A stretch of 64,000 bases of DNA from Phocoena phocoena (lineage: Eukaryota; Chordata; Mammalia; Artiodactyla; Phocoenidae), in contig NC_089219.1 of assembly GCF_963924675.1 (NCBI RefSeq), positions 152,292,288 through 152,356,287 on the forward strand. Reading direction: 5' to 3'. Shown here in pieces: positions 1 to 11,887 of the stretch. The notes beneath the pieces are model-generated. The model ran no database searches, was not told the origin of the DNA, and saw only the letters and a program-made list of their open reading frames with translations. Each line of letters starts with the position of its first letter. The first letter of the stretch is position 1. The position numbers and the translations under genes were made by a program.

Positions 1-259
1 CTTTGTTGTGGTGCGCGGGCTTCTCACTGCGGTGGCTTCTCTTGTTGCGGAGCATGGGCTCTAGGTGCGTGGGCTTCAGTAGTTGTGGCACGTGGGCTTC
101 AGTAGTTGTGGCTCGCGGGCTTTAGAGCGCAGGCTCAGTAGTTGTGGCGCACGGGCTTAGTTGCTCTGCGGCATGTGGGATCTTCCCGGACCAGTGCTCG
201 AACCTGTGTCCCCTGCATTGGTAGGCGGATTCTTAACCACTGTGCCACCAGGGAAGCCC
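1..259 (-). mobile_element. CHR-type SINE, tail cut by window edge
   Basis: Reverse-oriented copy ending in 'ccaccagggaagccc' (reverse of the head) with the repeated 'cttcagtagttgtggc' body. The A-rich tail would lie to the left of the window. Confidence 0.9.
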
Positions 260-415
260 CTGTCTGATTTCTTTTTATTTGTCTTGGCTTTCTTGAAATT
301 TTAGATCCATACCTGTTGCTTATGGTTAGATGATTCTGCCCTAGAGGAAGGGTTCATGGTTTAAGCAACTTTCTCCTCTTTTTTCCTATCCCTTTTCTGA
401 TCCTGTTCCAAATAG

Positions 416-645
416 TGATGAAGAGCTGGAAGATTCAAAGGCTCTATTATATTTACCCATTGCCCCTGAGGTAGAAGACCCAGAAGAAAATCCTTATGGC
501 CCCCCACCGGATGCAGTCCAAACCTCCTTGATGGACGAAGGGGCTAGTTCAGAGAAGAAGAGACAGTCTTCAACAGATGGGTCCCAGCCACCTAAGAAGA
601 AACCCAAAACAACCAATATTGAACTGCAAGGAGTACCAAATGATG
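416..645 (+). CDS. RBBP5: RBBP5 antepenultimate coding exon
   Basis: Acceptor ...CCAAATAG before 416; donor GTAAGA after 645. It begins with the last base of a Ser codon and ends on the first base of a Glu codon (230 nt). It encodes the acidic stretch, the ENPYGPPPDAV segment and the NLS-like PPKKKPK. Confidence 0.95.
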
Positions 646-3600
646 GTAAGAGCCACATTTTCTCTCCCTTGCCTGACAGATGCCACTCTCCAGCACAATC
701 TGGTAATTTCCTGTTTGGGTGATTTTCCCTTAAAGGGATTTTCCCATGAGTCTTTTTTATAGTGCTTTACAACTTTGTAATAATTTCATCTGCTTCACTT
801 CTCTTTTAAAATGGGGAGATTCTGCCCTCAGTACTTTGCCTAAGATGGCATACTTTAAGTCTTCTGACATCTGGCTCAGTTTGTTTTAAATACCCTGCCT
901 CTCCCGCAAGGTTCTCATTAGGTAGTAAAGTACCAGTCAGACTTGGACAACCTTAATTCTTCCTACCTACTTTTACAGTCTGACTCTAGAAGCCTTTTTA
1001 ATTACATGGTTGAGTCTGGATTCTTACCCTGGTCTGTCACGTACCAAAGCCCATTCCCTTTCTGCTCTCAGGTGCCAGTGTGCACATGTGCATTCCTGTT
1101 GTGGCTTGTGTGATAGAGTATCAGTGTGTCTTTGAGCTGCCTTTTCCATTTAGAGCTGCTGTGGCTTCGTATGAATCACATAGGCCATGTGGCCAAGGAA
1201 CTACTTCTCATTTAATAGCCACTCTTCTATAGTTTATAATTAATAAACAAAACAAACTTTTCTTCTTGTATTAGTGGACCTGAGATGCAAGAGCAGAATT
1301 CTTTGCTCATGGATAGGTGGCACGGCACATGCTCAGTTGGGGTGATGTGTGGATTTCTTTCTTTGCCTATCTGTCCTTTTACAGAAGTCCATCCACTACT
1401 GGGTGTGAAGGGGGATGGCAAATCCAAGAAGAAGCAAGCAGGCCGGCCTAAAGGATCAAAAGGTAAAGAGAAAGATTCTCCATTTAAACCGAAACTCTAC
1501 AAAGGGGACAGAGGTTTACCTCTGGAAGGATCAGCGAAGGGTAAAGTGCAGGCGGAGCTCAGCCAGCCCTTGACAGGTAAGGACACATTGGGAGCACTGT
1601 CTGGCTTGCTTCGTGGCCTTGCTTTGTACAGCCCCTGACTCCGTTTAACGGCAGCATTTTTTCCTTCCTTCCCTCCTTTTCCCCAGTGGCAGATATTCTC
1701 TGAGTTTTAAACTACTGCCGAGGGCAGGCTAAACCGGATTTGGCTTAATTCAGTGGCTCTTAACCTTGGGTCTTTAACCAGGTTTCAGGGGGATCTCCAT
1801 TCCCTTGGTCTTATGCAAAATATTTTATGAATATTTTGGGGGGGGGAGATGCCTGTACATTTCACTGGATTCCTGTAGGAATCTGTGACCTGAAAAAGGG
1901 TAAGAACCCCTTGTTTAATTCATTTTTTAAATCTGTGTTTGCTCCTAGGTTTTTTGTTTCGTCTCAAATGAAAGATCCAAACAGATAACCAGAAATATGA
2001 GCTTCTTTATACAGCCCTTGACTATTTAACTGTAGCATCTTTTTTCTCTCTCTTCAAATTTTTCAAATCCCAGAGGTGGTGTTTTTCTCTCTTTCAGTAG
2101 TCTAGAAGCAGTGATGGAGTTGTTCGTAGTACCATCATGGTAAGGAAGAAGATGAGGTGTTTTGTTCTTTCAAACAGGAGGTTACCAAAAAGACAAACTT
2201 TGTAGCTTCTTAACACCTAAGCCTCTTGAAACTTACTGTTTTCTCACTTCTATGTAACTGAGGGATTTTTATTGGAGGATGGAGAACAGTTTCAATTTCC
2301 AGTCAAATACTTGTGAATCTAGGCTAAATGGTCTTTTGTTTGGAAAATAGTAAGCAAACTCAAGTTCATTTCTGCTCAGATATTGTTGGGTTTTGGAAAC
2401 TTTTTGTTTTGTTTTATATTTAGGCACTGCTTTAGTTAATACATTACTCTCAGTTTTCTGTGGCTAGGTCAGTAGATTCAGAGGCAGGACTAACAAAATA
2501 TCAGTGTTTGTGTTTAGGGGTTTTTTTTCCCCACTTTAAAATTTTAATTGTGTTAATCCAAATGTGATGATATGCAAAACAGAGTTCCTTAAGCCAGTTA
2601 ATCATTGTGAACGTGAATTCTCTCCTGCAGAGAAGCTGAAACAGACTCAATTAGTCATCATTTTGAGTATTCCCCCTCAAGTTCACTAGATTTAGACTTT
2701 CATAAGTCCAACACCATACCATTGGAGCACTAGCATTTTTCTTCCCAGCAACAATATTTATGGTACTCCACTGATAATCAGTTACCACCTCCACATTCAG
2801 TCCACTTAGGGCCATGTCTGTATATTTTTAAAAATAGCCTGGAAGAGTTATATGGGCATTGCCAGCAAAGATTGCATGTCAGTAATTGACTAATGTAAGT
2901 AAAAACCATCCTTTCATAACCCACTTCTTGCATAAGCGGATGCCACTATAGAAGAAACAATTTGAAGTTCAAATAGATTTCCCTGGCCCCAAGAGCTGAA
3001 ATGCTTCAGGGTGATTTCAAATGTAGGCAAACATATTGAATTAATTGAAATACTCTAAGACATACTTTCCCAGCATCTTCAGAATCTATCTGTAATTAAT
3101 CATTTGCTTTTTAATACTAAGTGTACGGCAAATAAACCATTTGAAGTTTTTAAAAACTAAAATTTTCTCTCTATAATACAGTGATTTCCACTTTTAATTA
3201 TAGCTGATATGGTCACTAACAGTAAATATTTTTGACATTTCTCAAATTGGGTTTTTGTCAAAGGTACCATGAAGTACTGTTACATTTTACAGCTTAGAGT
3301 ATAACAGCAGTGGTATTTTTTAGCTATGCTTCAAAAACATCTAAATGAGATGTTAGAAAGTTTATTTAGCCGTAAAGGAATGGGCCTTTTTATTCCCTGA
3401 AGTTTTCAAAATACTGCATTGAAATTTTGATCTATGTGTGAAATACATAGTGTTTGTACATGTCAGCATTTCAAAACTCCTTCTAGCAAGACTGGATATC
3501 ATTATCAATGGCCTATTAGAAGTTTATTCCCACTCACTCAGCTGACAGGCTAGAACTTGTGTCTTGAAACAGCAGGGTGCTTCAGACTGGGTTTTTATTT

Positions 3601-6600
3601 TCTTCATTATTGTTATCAGGGACTTGAGTTGGTCAGCCTTAAATGGAGGCAGCTATTTTAACGGCTTCACCCTTTGAAAGGACTAGAGGAGACTTTTACA
3701 TAACAAGGCCAGGGTGATGATACGCTTTCTGATAACAGACAAAACAACTGTCTAGATTACTGCAAGCATTTTACCAACTTCTCATGATTATCTGCATTGC
3801 ATACTTCCCCGTGTAACCTCTACTTCCTTCTTCCCATTTTCTTCTTCTCTTGCCTTGGTTCCTTGGCCTTTTCCTGAATGGAAGTCTCCAAAATGGAAAT
3901 GGCCGGATCAAACTCCCGAGTGTGCTGAGGAGCAGGATCATTAAAAAACCTCAAAAAAGGCATTGTGGTTAGTCCTGACCCTTCCTCAGAAGGGCTTTTA
4001 GCCACTAGCTGCAGTGTGGTTTGGGTCTTTATGAAGGCTGTGAGTCTGGGGGAGAGTGCCGAAACTGAGTATCATATAGCGCGCCATTAGAAGTCTCAGT
4101 TTCAGGACAACCTGTCATACCTTTTGTGTGGGTTTCTTTGGGCCAGGGTGGCGCTTCATCCAGTACGATTTTCAGCTTGGAGGGCCCAGAGCAGGCAGAG
4201 GCTGGCTGACACATGCTGTTCATTTTCACATAGCTCCCCCAGGCCTCTGAGGTAATCAAAACCCTTTATGTCTCATGTTCTTCCACACCTTGGAGAGTTT
4301 CAATAAAAAGCAGCATGCTGTCACTGTGGATTTTCCACCAGATATTAAGAAATGAATCCTGATCCTCAGTGGCTGAGGCTGAACCATCTTCAAAGATTAG
4401 TTCAGTCTGATGGGTGTATTTATAGATTCAGTGCTTTGCGGACCTCCCCGCAAATGCCCTGCTTTTGCATTAGAGCCCAATCATTTGAAGGCAGATTGTA
4501 GGTGTAGGCTACTGCTCAATTTAGATAAATGCCAACTGTTTGTTAATATCTGCAATTCATCAGTTACTGAAGAAACTGTTCAGTAAGCCCTGATAGGCCT
4601 GACAAAGCTGCTGTAGTCTGTTGCATGTTGCAACAGGAGATCATGCATTTCAGGCGACAGTTGGAAGACACATAGACCGCCAATAGGAGTAATCTAGCCA
4701 TCTGGAATCTGAGGCTGTCGAAAATTCTTCCCTATGAAACAGCTCATCAGTATTGAACAGTACCAGTTTACTCATATCCACGAAGACACACTTTCTGTGA
4801 TGAGGGAGGACCCATCAGTGAAGCTTAAGGGTAACCCTGAGCTGGGGACTTTTCAGAAAGTCCAGATCGACATAGCACCATCTATCAGATTCCCTCTGGT
4901 TACCTTATTAGATACTCTGCAGAGGACAGTCCTCAGGATCGAAACTTGAGATGTGAGCAGAGCCACCAGTGTCCCGGTTGCCCTGTGACCGCTCAAAGAT
5001 TGCCCTAGAAGTAGGGCTCCTTGGCAGTAAACACCCTCGGTAGCAAGTGTGACAAAGTTGTGGCCTGTCACATATGTGGTCTAAAGGCCTTGTGGGATGG
5101 TGGGCATGAAGGGAATGGTCTGTTGAGGCCAAACTGAGCAGAGGTGCCACTTCTGGGGGCCGACAGGCCCTGCGCTGATTTCCCTGCCTTTGGCTGCACC
5201 ACTGCCCTCCTGGTGCTGGCCCTCCACCCTGGGCCTCTGAACTATGTTCTGTTCACTTGCTGAATCTGATTGTTTTAAATGATTGGTAGGGGCTTCCCCC
5301 CACCCCCCCCTTTTTTGAAAACTGATCAGTCTCTCAAAGACTAATTTATGAATTCCTGCTGAAATTATATTTTTAGATGGCTAGTTGGGTATTCTCATTC
5401 TGTGTGGTCTTATTAGCTGACTAAGGTAATGTTTGAAAATTAAGTGTTTTCTCAAGCCACCCTGGCTTGGCTGCTTTGGGGAGGTACCAATAACAGCTGT
5501 TTACCATGAGCTGAATTTTTCTTAGTTTTATATTACTGGAGATTTCTATCATGTTGCGGTTAAATAATACTTGGGGCAGATTTTTAAGTAGCCTGGAGAT
5601 CTCCTGCTTTGTTGCTGTTGCCGTGTATCTTATCTTGCTCACAGACTTGCTTGCTCTGGTATTGGTTTGTTGCCTGATGCCTCAACAAGCTTTGTTTTTG
5701 GTCTGTTCACAGGAAAGAGAGCGATAAAGAAAAAACATTAACTGACCTCAGATAATCAGTATAATAATGTAGCTCATTAGTCATCTTGAGTGCCCATTAT
5801 TAATGCAAGCCACTTTTTCCTCTCATGAGTTAGGCTTAAAATGTCAATGTTGTCTTTTTTTAAACTGTTAAACTAGATTGGTCAGAGTACCTGTAGAAAC
5901 AATCAGAGAAACTAGCCTTAAAGTGTTAAAGGCCTGTTACTGAGTCCTGTGGAGTAGATTCTTTTATCTCACGATTTAAAAAAAAATCAATTCAAGAAGT
6001 TAATTATTACATTTTATGTTGAAAGATCTGAAAAACAGATGCTTAAATATACTTTTTATCTTACTGAACTATATAAAGTTTAAATTTGATTTTTAACATG
6101 TAGCATCCAGGAGAGTTTGTATCTCATAATTTCAGTCTCTTCTCAGGCAAATTGGAATTTATTTTTATTGCCAGTTTTCATCTGTGCTTGAACTTATTTA
6201 AAATCAGGTTAAAAGCAAGGTTTATAAATGGGTACTTTTTTTTTTTTTTACAACTTGGGCAATTATTTTTAACCATTTTACCTTCAAGTGGAATGTTCTT
6301 CCCCATTCCAGATGACACTGGGAGGACTTTCTTCACCTTGATCTCTTTTTACACTTCCTAGTTAATATTTCACAGCAACCCATTTAAGGATGTCCCTCAG
6401 AGATTGAACAGCTTCTATGGAGTAATCAGGGAAGTGTTCATTTGATTTTACTATTTAGGATTTTATTTATTGATCAGTTGTTGGCGCATAGAAATGCCGA
6501 CAGTAGTTTTCATTAAAATTTCCCCATATTTGGGATTCTGAGGAGCTGAGAGTATCATTTAAGGAACAAGGGTGTTTGGAAAAGGGTTTGTTGCTCACCG

Positions 6601-7037
6601 TTAATCATTTAGTGGCGAATTAGTATATGAAAGATTGAAAGAGGCAGTAGTACCCTAGAATTTCCTTCCCTCTACTTACTGCACTCTTTGGAATGTGTAG
6701 CATTGTATGTTAACGCCCTGGAGAATGGTTAGAAGCTTGGAAAATGTGTAGAAGTCTGATCATTTTGCCTTTTTTTCTCCCTTTGGGGCAGTGCTGAGAA
6801 AAGTACTGAGGGAGCGGGGGTGGGGTTTGGATTATTTGTTGCTTCAGTAAAGAGTAATTGGGAGTTGGGGTTGGTTTTAACTTAAAGGGGGGAAGTTCTT
6901 AGCCCATGTGTGCTTGTAATGCATCATCCAGCATCTGTATTTGTGTTCTTGAAAGTAACTGGTCTAAGTTGATGCTAAAAGAAATCTTTTTATGTCTCAT
7001 CTCTTTAGCAGGGGGAGCGATCTCAGAACTGTTATGA
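416..7037 (+). CDS. RBBP5: RBBP5, C-terminal three coding exons (partial gene)
   Basis: Retinoblastoma-binding protein 5 is a nuclear subunit of the WDR5-RBBP5-ASH2L-DPY30 core that activates MLL/SET1 H3K4 methyltransferases. Only the tail is in the window: exons 416-645, 1385-1576 and 7009-7037, with frame kept across both junctions. They encode about the last 150 residues of the 538-residue family protein. The WD40 propeller and the ASH2L- and WDR5-binding motifs lie upstream of the window. The visible tail runs from an acidic segment (DEELEDSKALLYLP) through a lysine-rich, NLS-like stretch (PPKKKPKTT) and a basic GRPKGSKGKEKD segment to the conserved end AGGAISELL-stop. Introns are GT-AG. 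The gene points towards TMEM81 on the same strand. The match to my memory of human RBBP5 is nearly residue for residue. Confidence 0.96.
646..1384 (+). other. RBBP5 intron, no recognised element
   Basis: 739-bp GT-AG intron. I recognise no repeat, RNA gene or second coding segment in it. Confidence 0.85.
1385..1576 (+). CDS. RBBP5: RBBP5 penultimate coding exon
   Basis: Acceptor TTTTACAG before 1385; donor GTAAGG after 1576 (192 nt). It encodes EVHPLLGVKGDGKSKKK, then the basic GRPKGSKGKEKD segment and AELSQPLT. An internal 'aggtaaagag' at about 1461 looks like a donor but is coding (K-G-K-E) and conserved in the family. Confidence 0.95.
1751..1912. mobile_element. Old hAT-type DNA transposon with 8-bp target duplication
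   Basis: Starts CAGTGGCTCTTAACC and ends in an imperfect inverted copy (GGGTAAGAACCCCTT). It is flanked by 8-bp near-repeats: gcttaatt at 1743-1750 and gtttaatt at 1913-1920 (7 of 8 match). Short imperfect terminal repeats with 8-bp duplications are the hAT signature. Family not assigned. Confidence 0.7.
3820..5150 (-). pseudogene. Possible decayed retrocopy of unknown origin
   Basis: On the minus strand several open stretches follow one another with frame changes and occasional stops. One is about 76 codons at 4259-4029; its frame is also open upstream of a single stop (containing FEDGSASATEDQDSFLN). Another at 4005-3820 ends in a basic, Lys-rich tail. I do not recognise the parent protein, and no poly-A tail or target duplication was found, so this could be chance. 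Confidence 0.2.
7009..7037 (+). CDS. RBBP5: RBBP5 terminal coding exon
   Basis: Acceptor ATCTCTTTAG before 7009. The exon completes an Ala codon, then encodes GGAISELL and stops with TGA at 7035-7037. This is the known RBBP5 C-terminus. The coding part is only 29 nt and the exon continues into the 3'UTR. Confidence 0.95.
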
Positions 7038-9085
7038 AGGCCCTTGAAGTTCTTTGTTCTTCCCTACTTTGCCATCGTGTGGCCTCTGGACACTGTGGTC
7101 AGTCATTTGAGATTGACTTTAATTTAAAACAAAGGCCTCTGTCTTCCACCCAGGAGGTGGAAGGAGTGAATTTTATGTTTGAATGAAGAATTGAATTAAG
7201 GAAGAAGAATATATGTCCCCTTCCCTTTCAAGCATAAGTCCAAATAGGCTCTCAGGAATGAGGATTTATGAAGACATCAAACAGGAGTTTTGACTCATTT
7301 AAACGTCAATGCTTGTTATGTTGCTGGAGAAGAGATTCCTGTTTTGCTTGTCTGTCTTTACTGTACCCAGCATCATTTCGGCCTGTCATTTCCTATCTCC
7401 TACTTGCCTTCCCTCCACAGTGCACGTCCTTGAGTGACTTGTTCTTATCTGAAACTTTGCTGCCTGTATCCTAGAAAAACTTCTGTTGCACATTCTTTCT
7501 TCCATTTTTAAACTTACCCACTCACCAGATACCTCCTATATTTCCATATTGTATTACAAAGATGGGCAGAAAAGAAAGTGCTGGAAAGATTTCAAATTTT
7601 CCAAAAGCAAAGAAAGATAAGAAAGGCCCCCTCTTTGTTCACATACTGTAACATTTTGCTCCAGAAGTTGAGCTATAAGAGGGTCAGGTTTCTCTTTGTA
7701 TCCTTTTCATTGCATGTTTCCCTCCAGTATTGGTTCATTCTCATTAATCATGGTTTTTGAAGATAGCTAGTTCATTTGTCTCCAGCAAAGAATCATCAGT
7801 AGTTTATATTGCTTTACCTGTACTGGCTTCCAGAGCCAGAAACAAACCGAGGTGTCTCTCAGCAGACTTCTTTTTTACTGGGGGTGGGGGAATCTATGCA
7901 AGGACTAAAATAAAACCGTCCAAAATCAAAGCAATGACAACACAGTTCAAATAAAAAAATCTAAGAACCTTTTTTTTTTATCATTGCTCGTGGACACCTG
8001 TCCTTCCCGTCAGTCATCGCGTTTCCCCTCCTTGTATCCACACCCCTTTTCCTTCCTACATGTTTCCAGTCACTTCCTTTCTGTGAAAGGTTGCTTAGCT
8101 TTTTAAAAAAAAATTTTAATTTTTGCTTTTGCTGTTCTTTGTATAAAAAGTAGCAGGTTGGATGGATGTGTACACTAGGTGTTTGAAATTCTCTGAAAAT
8201 CCAGAGTGAAGAAACCAGGTGTGGAGGGGCCTCTCCAGTCTCTCTTGAGCAGAGCTTTGAGCTGACTGGAAGTGCTTAATCTGGATCATCATTTTCACAG
8301 TATTTTCAAAGGAGAGTTAAACACTGTGCTTGTTGGGAAATCTCTGTCAGTTGGTGGTTGCTCCGATAGGTAGCCAAACGAGGTGATTGCCTTTTGGATT
8401 TTAGCATAGAAATCAAAGTAGAACACATCAACAAGAGCCTCTTCCATTCCACCTTTAGAACCAAAACGTTCAGTAGTTGAAGCAAGAGCTCTCCCTGAGT
8501 CAGTGGCAAAATGTCTATATTTTTAGATGCCACTGCTTTTTCCTCAGATGCTCATTTTGTGAATTTCATTTCCTGTTTCATATTAGACCAGTGGTTGAGA
8601 TTGGTAGGTGGGTCACGAGACATGTTTTTGTTTTGCAGACATTATTTCCGTTTTGTTTCTCTTTGTACTGTACAGTGCAGTAGTATGCAAACTGTGTGAT
8701 ACAAGAGGTTTCTGCCTTATTTCCACATGCAGAGTAGCTGGGTGTCCTCTGCCTGAGCATTGGGATGTTCCAGCTCTGTCCACCTCCTAAACCGGCTGCT
8801 GAGAAAGTCAACTTCAGCCACGTCAGAGTGTCTCTGGCAGCAGCTCCTAATAATTATTTATGCTTTTGGAATTTTTTTCAGCTCCTAAAACCTTCTGTCT
8901 ATTTCAGTTTGATTTTCTCGATTTGTACAATATATGCATATTCTTTTTCCCTTTTGTCACCTGCCCACCCCCCAGTGTTTTGTTTTCTAATGTTCTGTAG
9001 TTTTGTACGAGATGAGACTTAGCCTTGGGTACTTCTTGCTGAAGCTTTAATGCTTTGTAAATAAAATCTGATGTTTATTAAAGAA
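7038..9085 (+). other. RBBP5: RBBP5 3'UTR
   Basis: About 2 kb of AT-rich sequence after the stop with no further coding match. The likely poly-A signal AATAAA is at 9060-9065, so cleavage is expected about 15-25 bases later. Confidence 0.65.
9060..9065 (+). terminator. Candidate RBBP5 polyadenylation signal (AATAAA)
   Basis: AATAAA within 'tgctttgtaaataaaatctg'. It is followed by GT-rich sequence (gtgtaggtgtgtgtttg) as expected downstream of a cleavage site. Confidence 0.6.
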
Positions 9086-10603
9086 CAGGTGTAGGTGTGT
9101 GTTTGTAGACACTGATCACTTCTGAAAGTCACTGGCCACTTCACTCTGTACAACAGAAAATGCAGCTTACTTTGTTGATATTAGATCTTCTCCGTGTAGA
9201 AATAACAGCTGGAAAGGCTAAGGAGTGGCCAGGTAGTCCAGATACCTGCCTTTGGACAAGAATATAAATAAACAATTCAAGCAAAAAGTTAGTGAAAAAA
9301 GGATCATGTAGGAATGCCCTCTCTTCCAATTCCTTAGCTCGGTAAGTGTATAACTACTCTGTAGAGGCCTCAGTGCTAGGAGACATTGTGGAGCTTACAG
9401 AAACCCTTGCCAGGAAGTTCCTGCCTTCCAAGGACCTTTCTTAAAGTGTAAGTACAGATAAATTCCTCTTCATTAGCACTTTTTCTCCCTAGATTAAATA
9501 GCCTTGAAATCCATCGAATACTTATTGTCTCCTGAAGAATAAGATGTTTCATAAAGTCTATTTAAGTCTTTGATTTTAATCATCTCCAAATCTGAGTGTC
9601 TACTTATTAATCCTGTTATGTGACTGAGAATCTTTTTTGACATCATAGCTGTTGCATAGCAACTTTGACCCAAGTGAATGATGAGCTCCTTTCTCGTTCT
9701 GTGGGGTTGGGGGGACTGGACTGAGAGTCAGGAAGAATTATGTATCCTCTCCCCCAGAATATATCTTCGGTACCCTTGGGAAGGAAGAGTGCCTAGAAGT
9801 GGGAGAGGAGCTGCATTTAACATCGCCTGTCTTGCTGCTAAGCATTGATTCTAAAAGCCCGTTTGGCCCTTGCCTTCGTGAATTTTCATTTCTTTTTAAA
9901 ATTCCTTACACACTTTACAAAGTGTTTTCATGTACAGTTTATCACTTTTGATGCTCAAAGTGACCTTCCTGAAATAGGCAAGGAGGTCTTAATTTACAAA
10001 GGAGGAAACAAATTCAGGAAGGGTAAATCACTTGCCTCTCAGTCCAGAGTTCTTAATCCTTTTTATAGAAGGTTTAGGAGCATTTAAAGTTAATAATAAC
10101 TTAATTCAAGTTAATCCTCTCTTTTTTTTTTTAGACTTGGTATTTGATTTCTTATTTGGGCAGATTTAGCTGGTATTTTGAAACCTTTGAATTCAGAGCC
10201 TACAACTTGGAGGGGAGGGGACAGGGTGAGGAATGGTACAGCTTTACTATGCATTGAGGTAATTTGGAAATTCACTTCAGCTTCTGAAGTCTTTTCATCT
10301 TTGTTTCCCAAGAGGTGGATTTAAATGCATTGAAAGGATGGGAAAAGAATGAAGACTGGTAAGGTGGTTGTTAACAAGTAGTGATAGTAAAGCAACAACC
10401 TTGTGACACTTTTTCTGCCGTGTGGCCTCACCTGTTAATAAGGACTGGACTTTTATTAAGTTGTATTGTTTTATTGACAATGCATGCATCATATCTTTCG
10501 ACTTTGAAGGCTCTCTCATGTCAAAGGAATTAAATTATGTTGTGGAGGATTTAGCTGGAACACGTCGGGTGTTGGCTGAGGGTGGTGAAATGCCTACTAA
10601 GAC
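9086..10603 (+). other. RBBP5-TMEM81 interval with presumed TMEM81 5' region
   Basis: No coding match. A weak MIR-like segment lies at about 9890-10085 (minus orientation). A pyrimidine tract ending in AG at about 10118-10134 could be the acceptor before the TMEM81 coding exon, but this is a guess. Short upstream ORFs precede the TMEM81 start. Confidence 0.6.
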
Positions 10604-11434
10604 ATGAAGACTTTGGCCACTAGTTTCATCCTTGGGAACCTGGTGTTGGCCTTCTATCTACCTTTGGTGGTGACTTTACCTAAAACACTGGCCATTCCTG
10701 AGAAACTGCAAGAAGCTGTGGGGAAAGTTATTGTCAATGCCACAACCTGTACTGTCACCTGTGGCCTTGGCTATAAGGAGGAGACCGTCTGTGAGGTGGG
10801 CCCTGATGGAGTGAGAAGGAAGTGTAAGTCTCAGCGCTTGGAATGTCTGACCAACTGGATCTGTGGAATGCTCCATTTCACCGTTCTCATAGGGCAGGAA
10901 TTTAAGCTGAGCTGTCTGAGTTCAGACATCCTGGAGGTTGGACAGGAAGCTTTCCGATTCACCTGGAGACTTGCTCGGGGTATCATCTCAACTGATGATG
11001 AAGTCTTCAAACCCTTCCGAGCCAGTTTCCACTTTATAAAGTTTCAGTCCGCTCAGGAGTATGACTCTGGGACCTACCGGTGTGATGTGCAGCTGTTAAA
11101 AAACTTGAGACTTGTCAAGAGGCTCTATTTCGGGCTGAGGGTCCTTCCTCCTAACTTGGTGAACCTGAATTTCCATCAGTCCCTTACTGAGGATCAGAAG
11201 TTAATAGATGAGGGCCTGGAAGTGAATCTGGACAACTATTCCAGGCCTCAGCGCCCACCGTGGAAAAAGAAGGTGACCATAGCTGTGGGGATAGGAATTG
11301 CCAGTGGTGTGACTGGTGGCGTGTTGGTGAGCATCGCCCTGTGCGGTGGACTGAGGGTGATCCACAGCAGTGCCATCCTTGAGACCTTACAAACCTTGCT
11401 GCCGAAGGGCTGGCTGCTCAGGAAGCCAAACTAG
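10604..11434 (+). CDS. TMEM81: TMEM81, single-exon transmembrane Ig-like protein
   Basis: Type I membrane protein of sperm. TMEM81 homologues are reported to form a complex with IZUMO1 and SPACA6 that takes part in sperm-egg membrane fusion. The 276-residue frame shows a signal peptide (about 1-29), a possible glycosylation site at N45 (NAT), a Cys-rich segment (C49-C87), and an Ig-like domain with C104 and the DSGTYRC motif at 154-160. One transmembrane helix follows at about 224-250, after a WKKK stop-transfer-like cluster. The start MKTLATSF matches the family. The human protein is 255 residues, as I recall. Here the sequence diverges after C247 and runs 21 residues longer, probably through a small indel. 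Identity is secure; the C-terminal tail is unusual. Confidence 0.95.
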   Translation: MKTLATSFILGNLVLAFYLPLVVTLPKTLAIPEKLQEAVGKVIVNATTCTVTCGLGYKEETVCEVGPDGVRRKCKSQRLECLTNWICGMLHFTVLIGQEFKLSCLSSDILEVGQEAFRFTWRLARGIISTDDEVFKPFRASFHFIKFQSAQEYDSGTYRCDVQLLKNLRLVKRLYFGLRVLPPNLVNLNFHQSLTEDQKLIDEGLEVNLDNYSRPQRPPWKKKVTIAVGIGIASGVTGGVLVSIALCGGLRVIHSSAILETLQTLLPKGWLLRKPN

Positions 11435-11620
11435 CTTTTCAGGGGAGTGTTCTGCCTGCCTGATTGTGGATTAACTAAGAGGGGGGCTTCCACTACCAAA
11501 GGAGTGAGTGGGGGTTGTGATGCGGGGCAACATCATGGTAGCTGTGGGCAATATTCCCTAATTCTGTGTCCCAGATGGGTCTCTTCCAGATCTTCCCTGC
11601 CCACTAGGTACCCAGGAAAC

Positions 11621-11802
11621 CTGACTGCAGGCATCTCCCTGCTCCTGGGAAGAGTTCTGTCTTCCGAGTTTGCATTCATTTGCTACCCTTTACAACTTGT
11701 ATGCCTCCCTACTGACTGCAGGCATCTCCCTGCTCCTGGGAAGAGTTCTGTCTTCCGAGTTTGCATTCATTTTCTACCCTTTACAACTTGTATGCCCCCG
11801 TA
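11621..11802 (+). repeat. 91-bp tandem duplication in TMEM81 3'UTR
   Basis: The segment beginning ctgactgcaggcatctccct occurs at 11621 and again at 11712, a 91-bp period. The copies differ at only a few positions (e.g. tttgctaccc against ttttctaccc), so the duplication is fairly recent. Confidence 0.95.
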
Positions 11803-11881
11803 CCTTGATCTCCCTTCTGAGCAGTATAATCATGGAGAAGGATATAATAGCTTTTCTAGTGAAAGTGTCTTTTTCCTCTTC

Positions 11882-11887
11882 AATAAA
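11882..11887 (+). terminator. Candidate TMEM81 polyadenylation signal (AATAAA)
   Basis: AATAAA in 'cttcaataaagacg', about 450 bases after the TMEM81 stop. It is the first canonical signal after the stop. Confidence 0.65.

Larger units (their letters stand above)
1577..7008 (+). other. RBBP5 last intron
   Basis: 5.4-kb GT-AG intron. It contains one hAT-type element (1751-1912) and an unexplained minus-strand region of interrupted open frames (about 3820-5150, listed separately). The rest is AT-rich sequence in which I recognise nothing. Confidence 0.85.

Noticed and set aside
1461..1470. Apparent splice donor inside the RBBP5 penultimate exon
   Set aside because: The sequence encodes the conserved K-G-K-E and the frame continues to a better donor at 1577.
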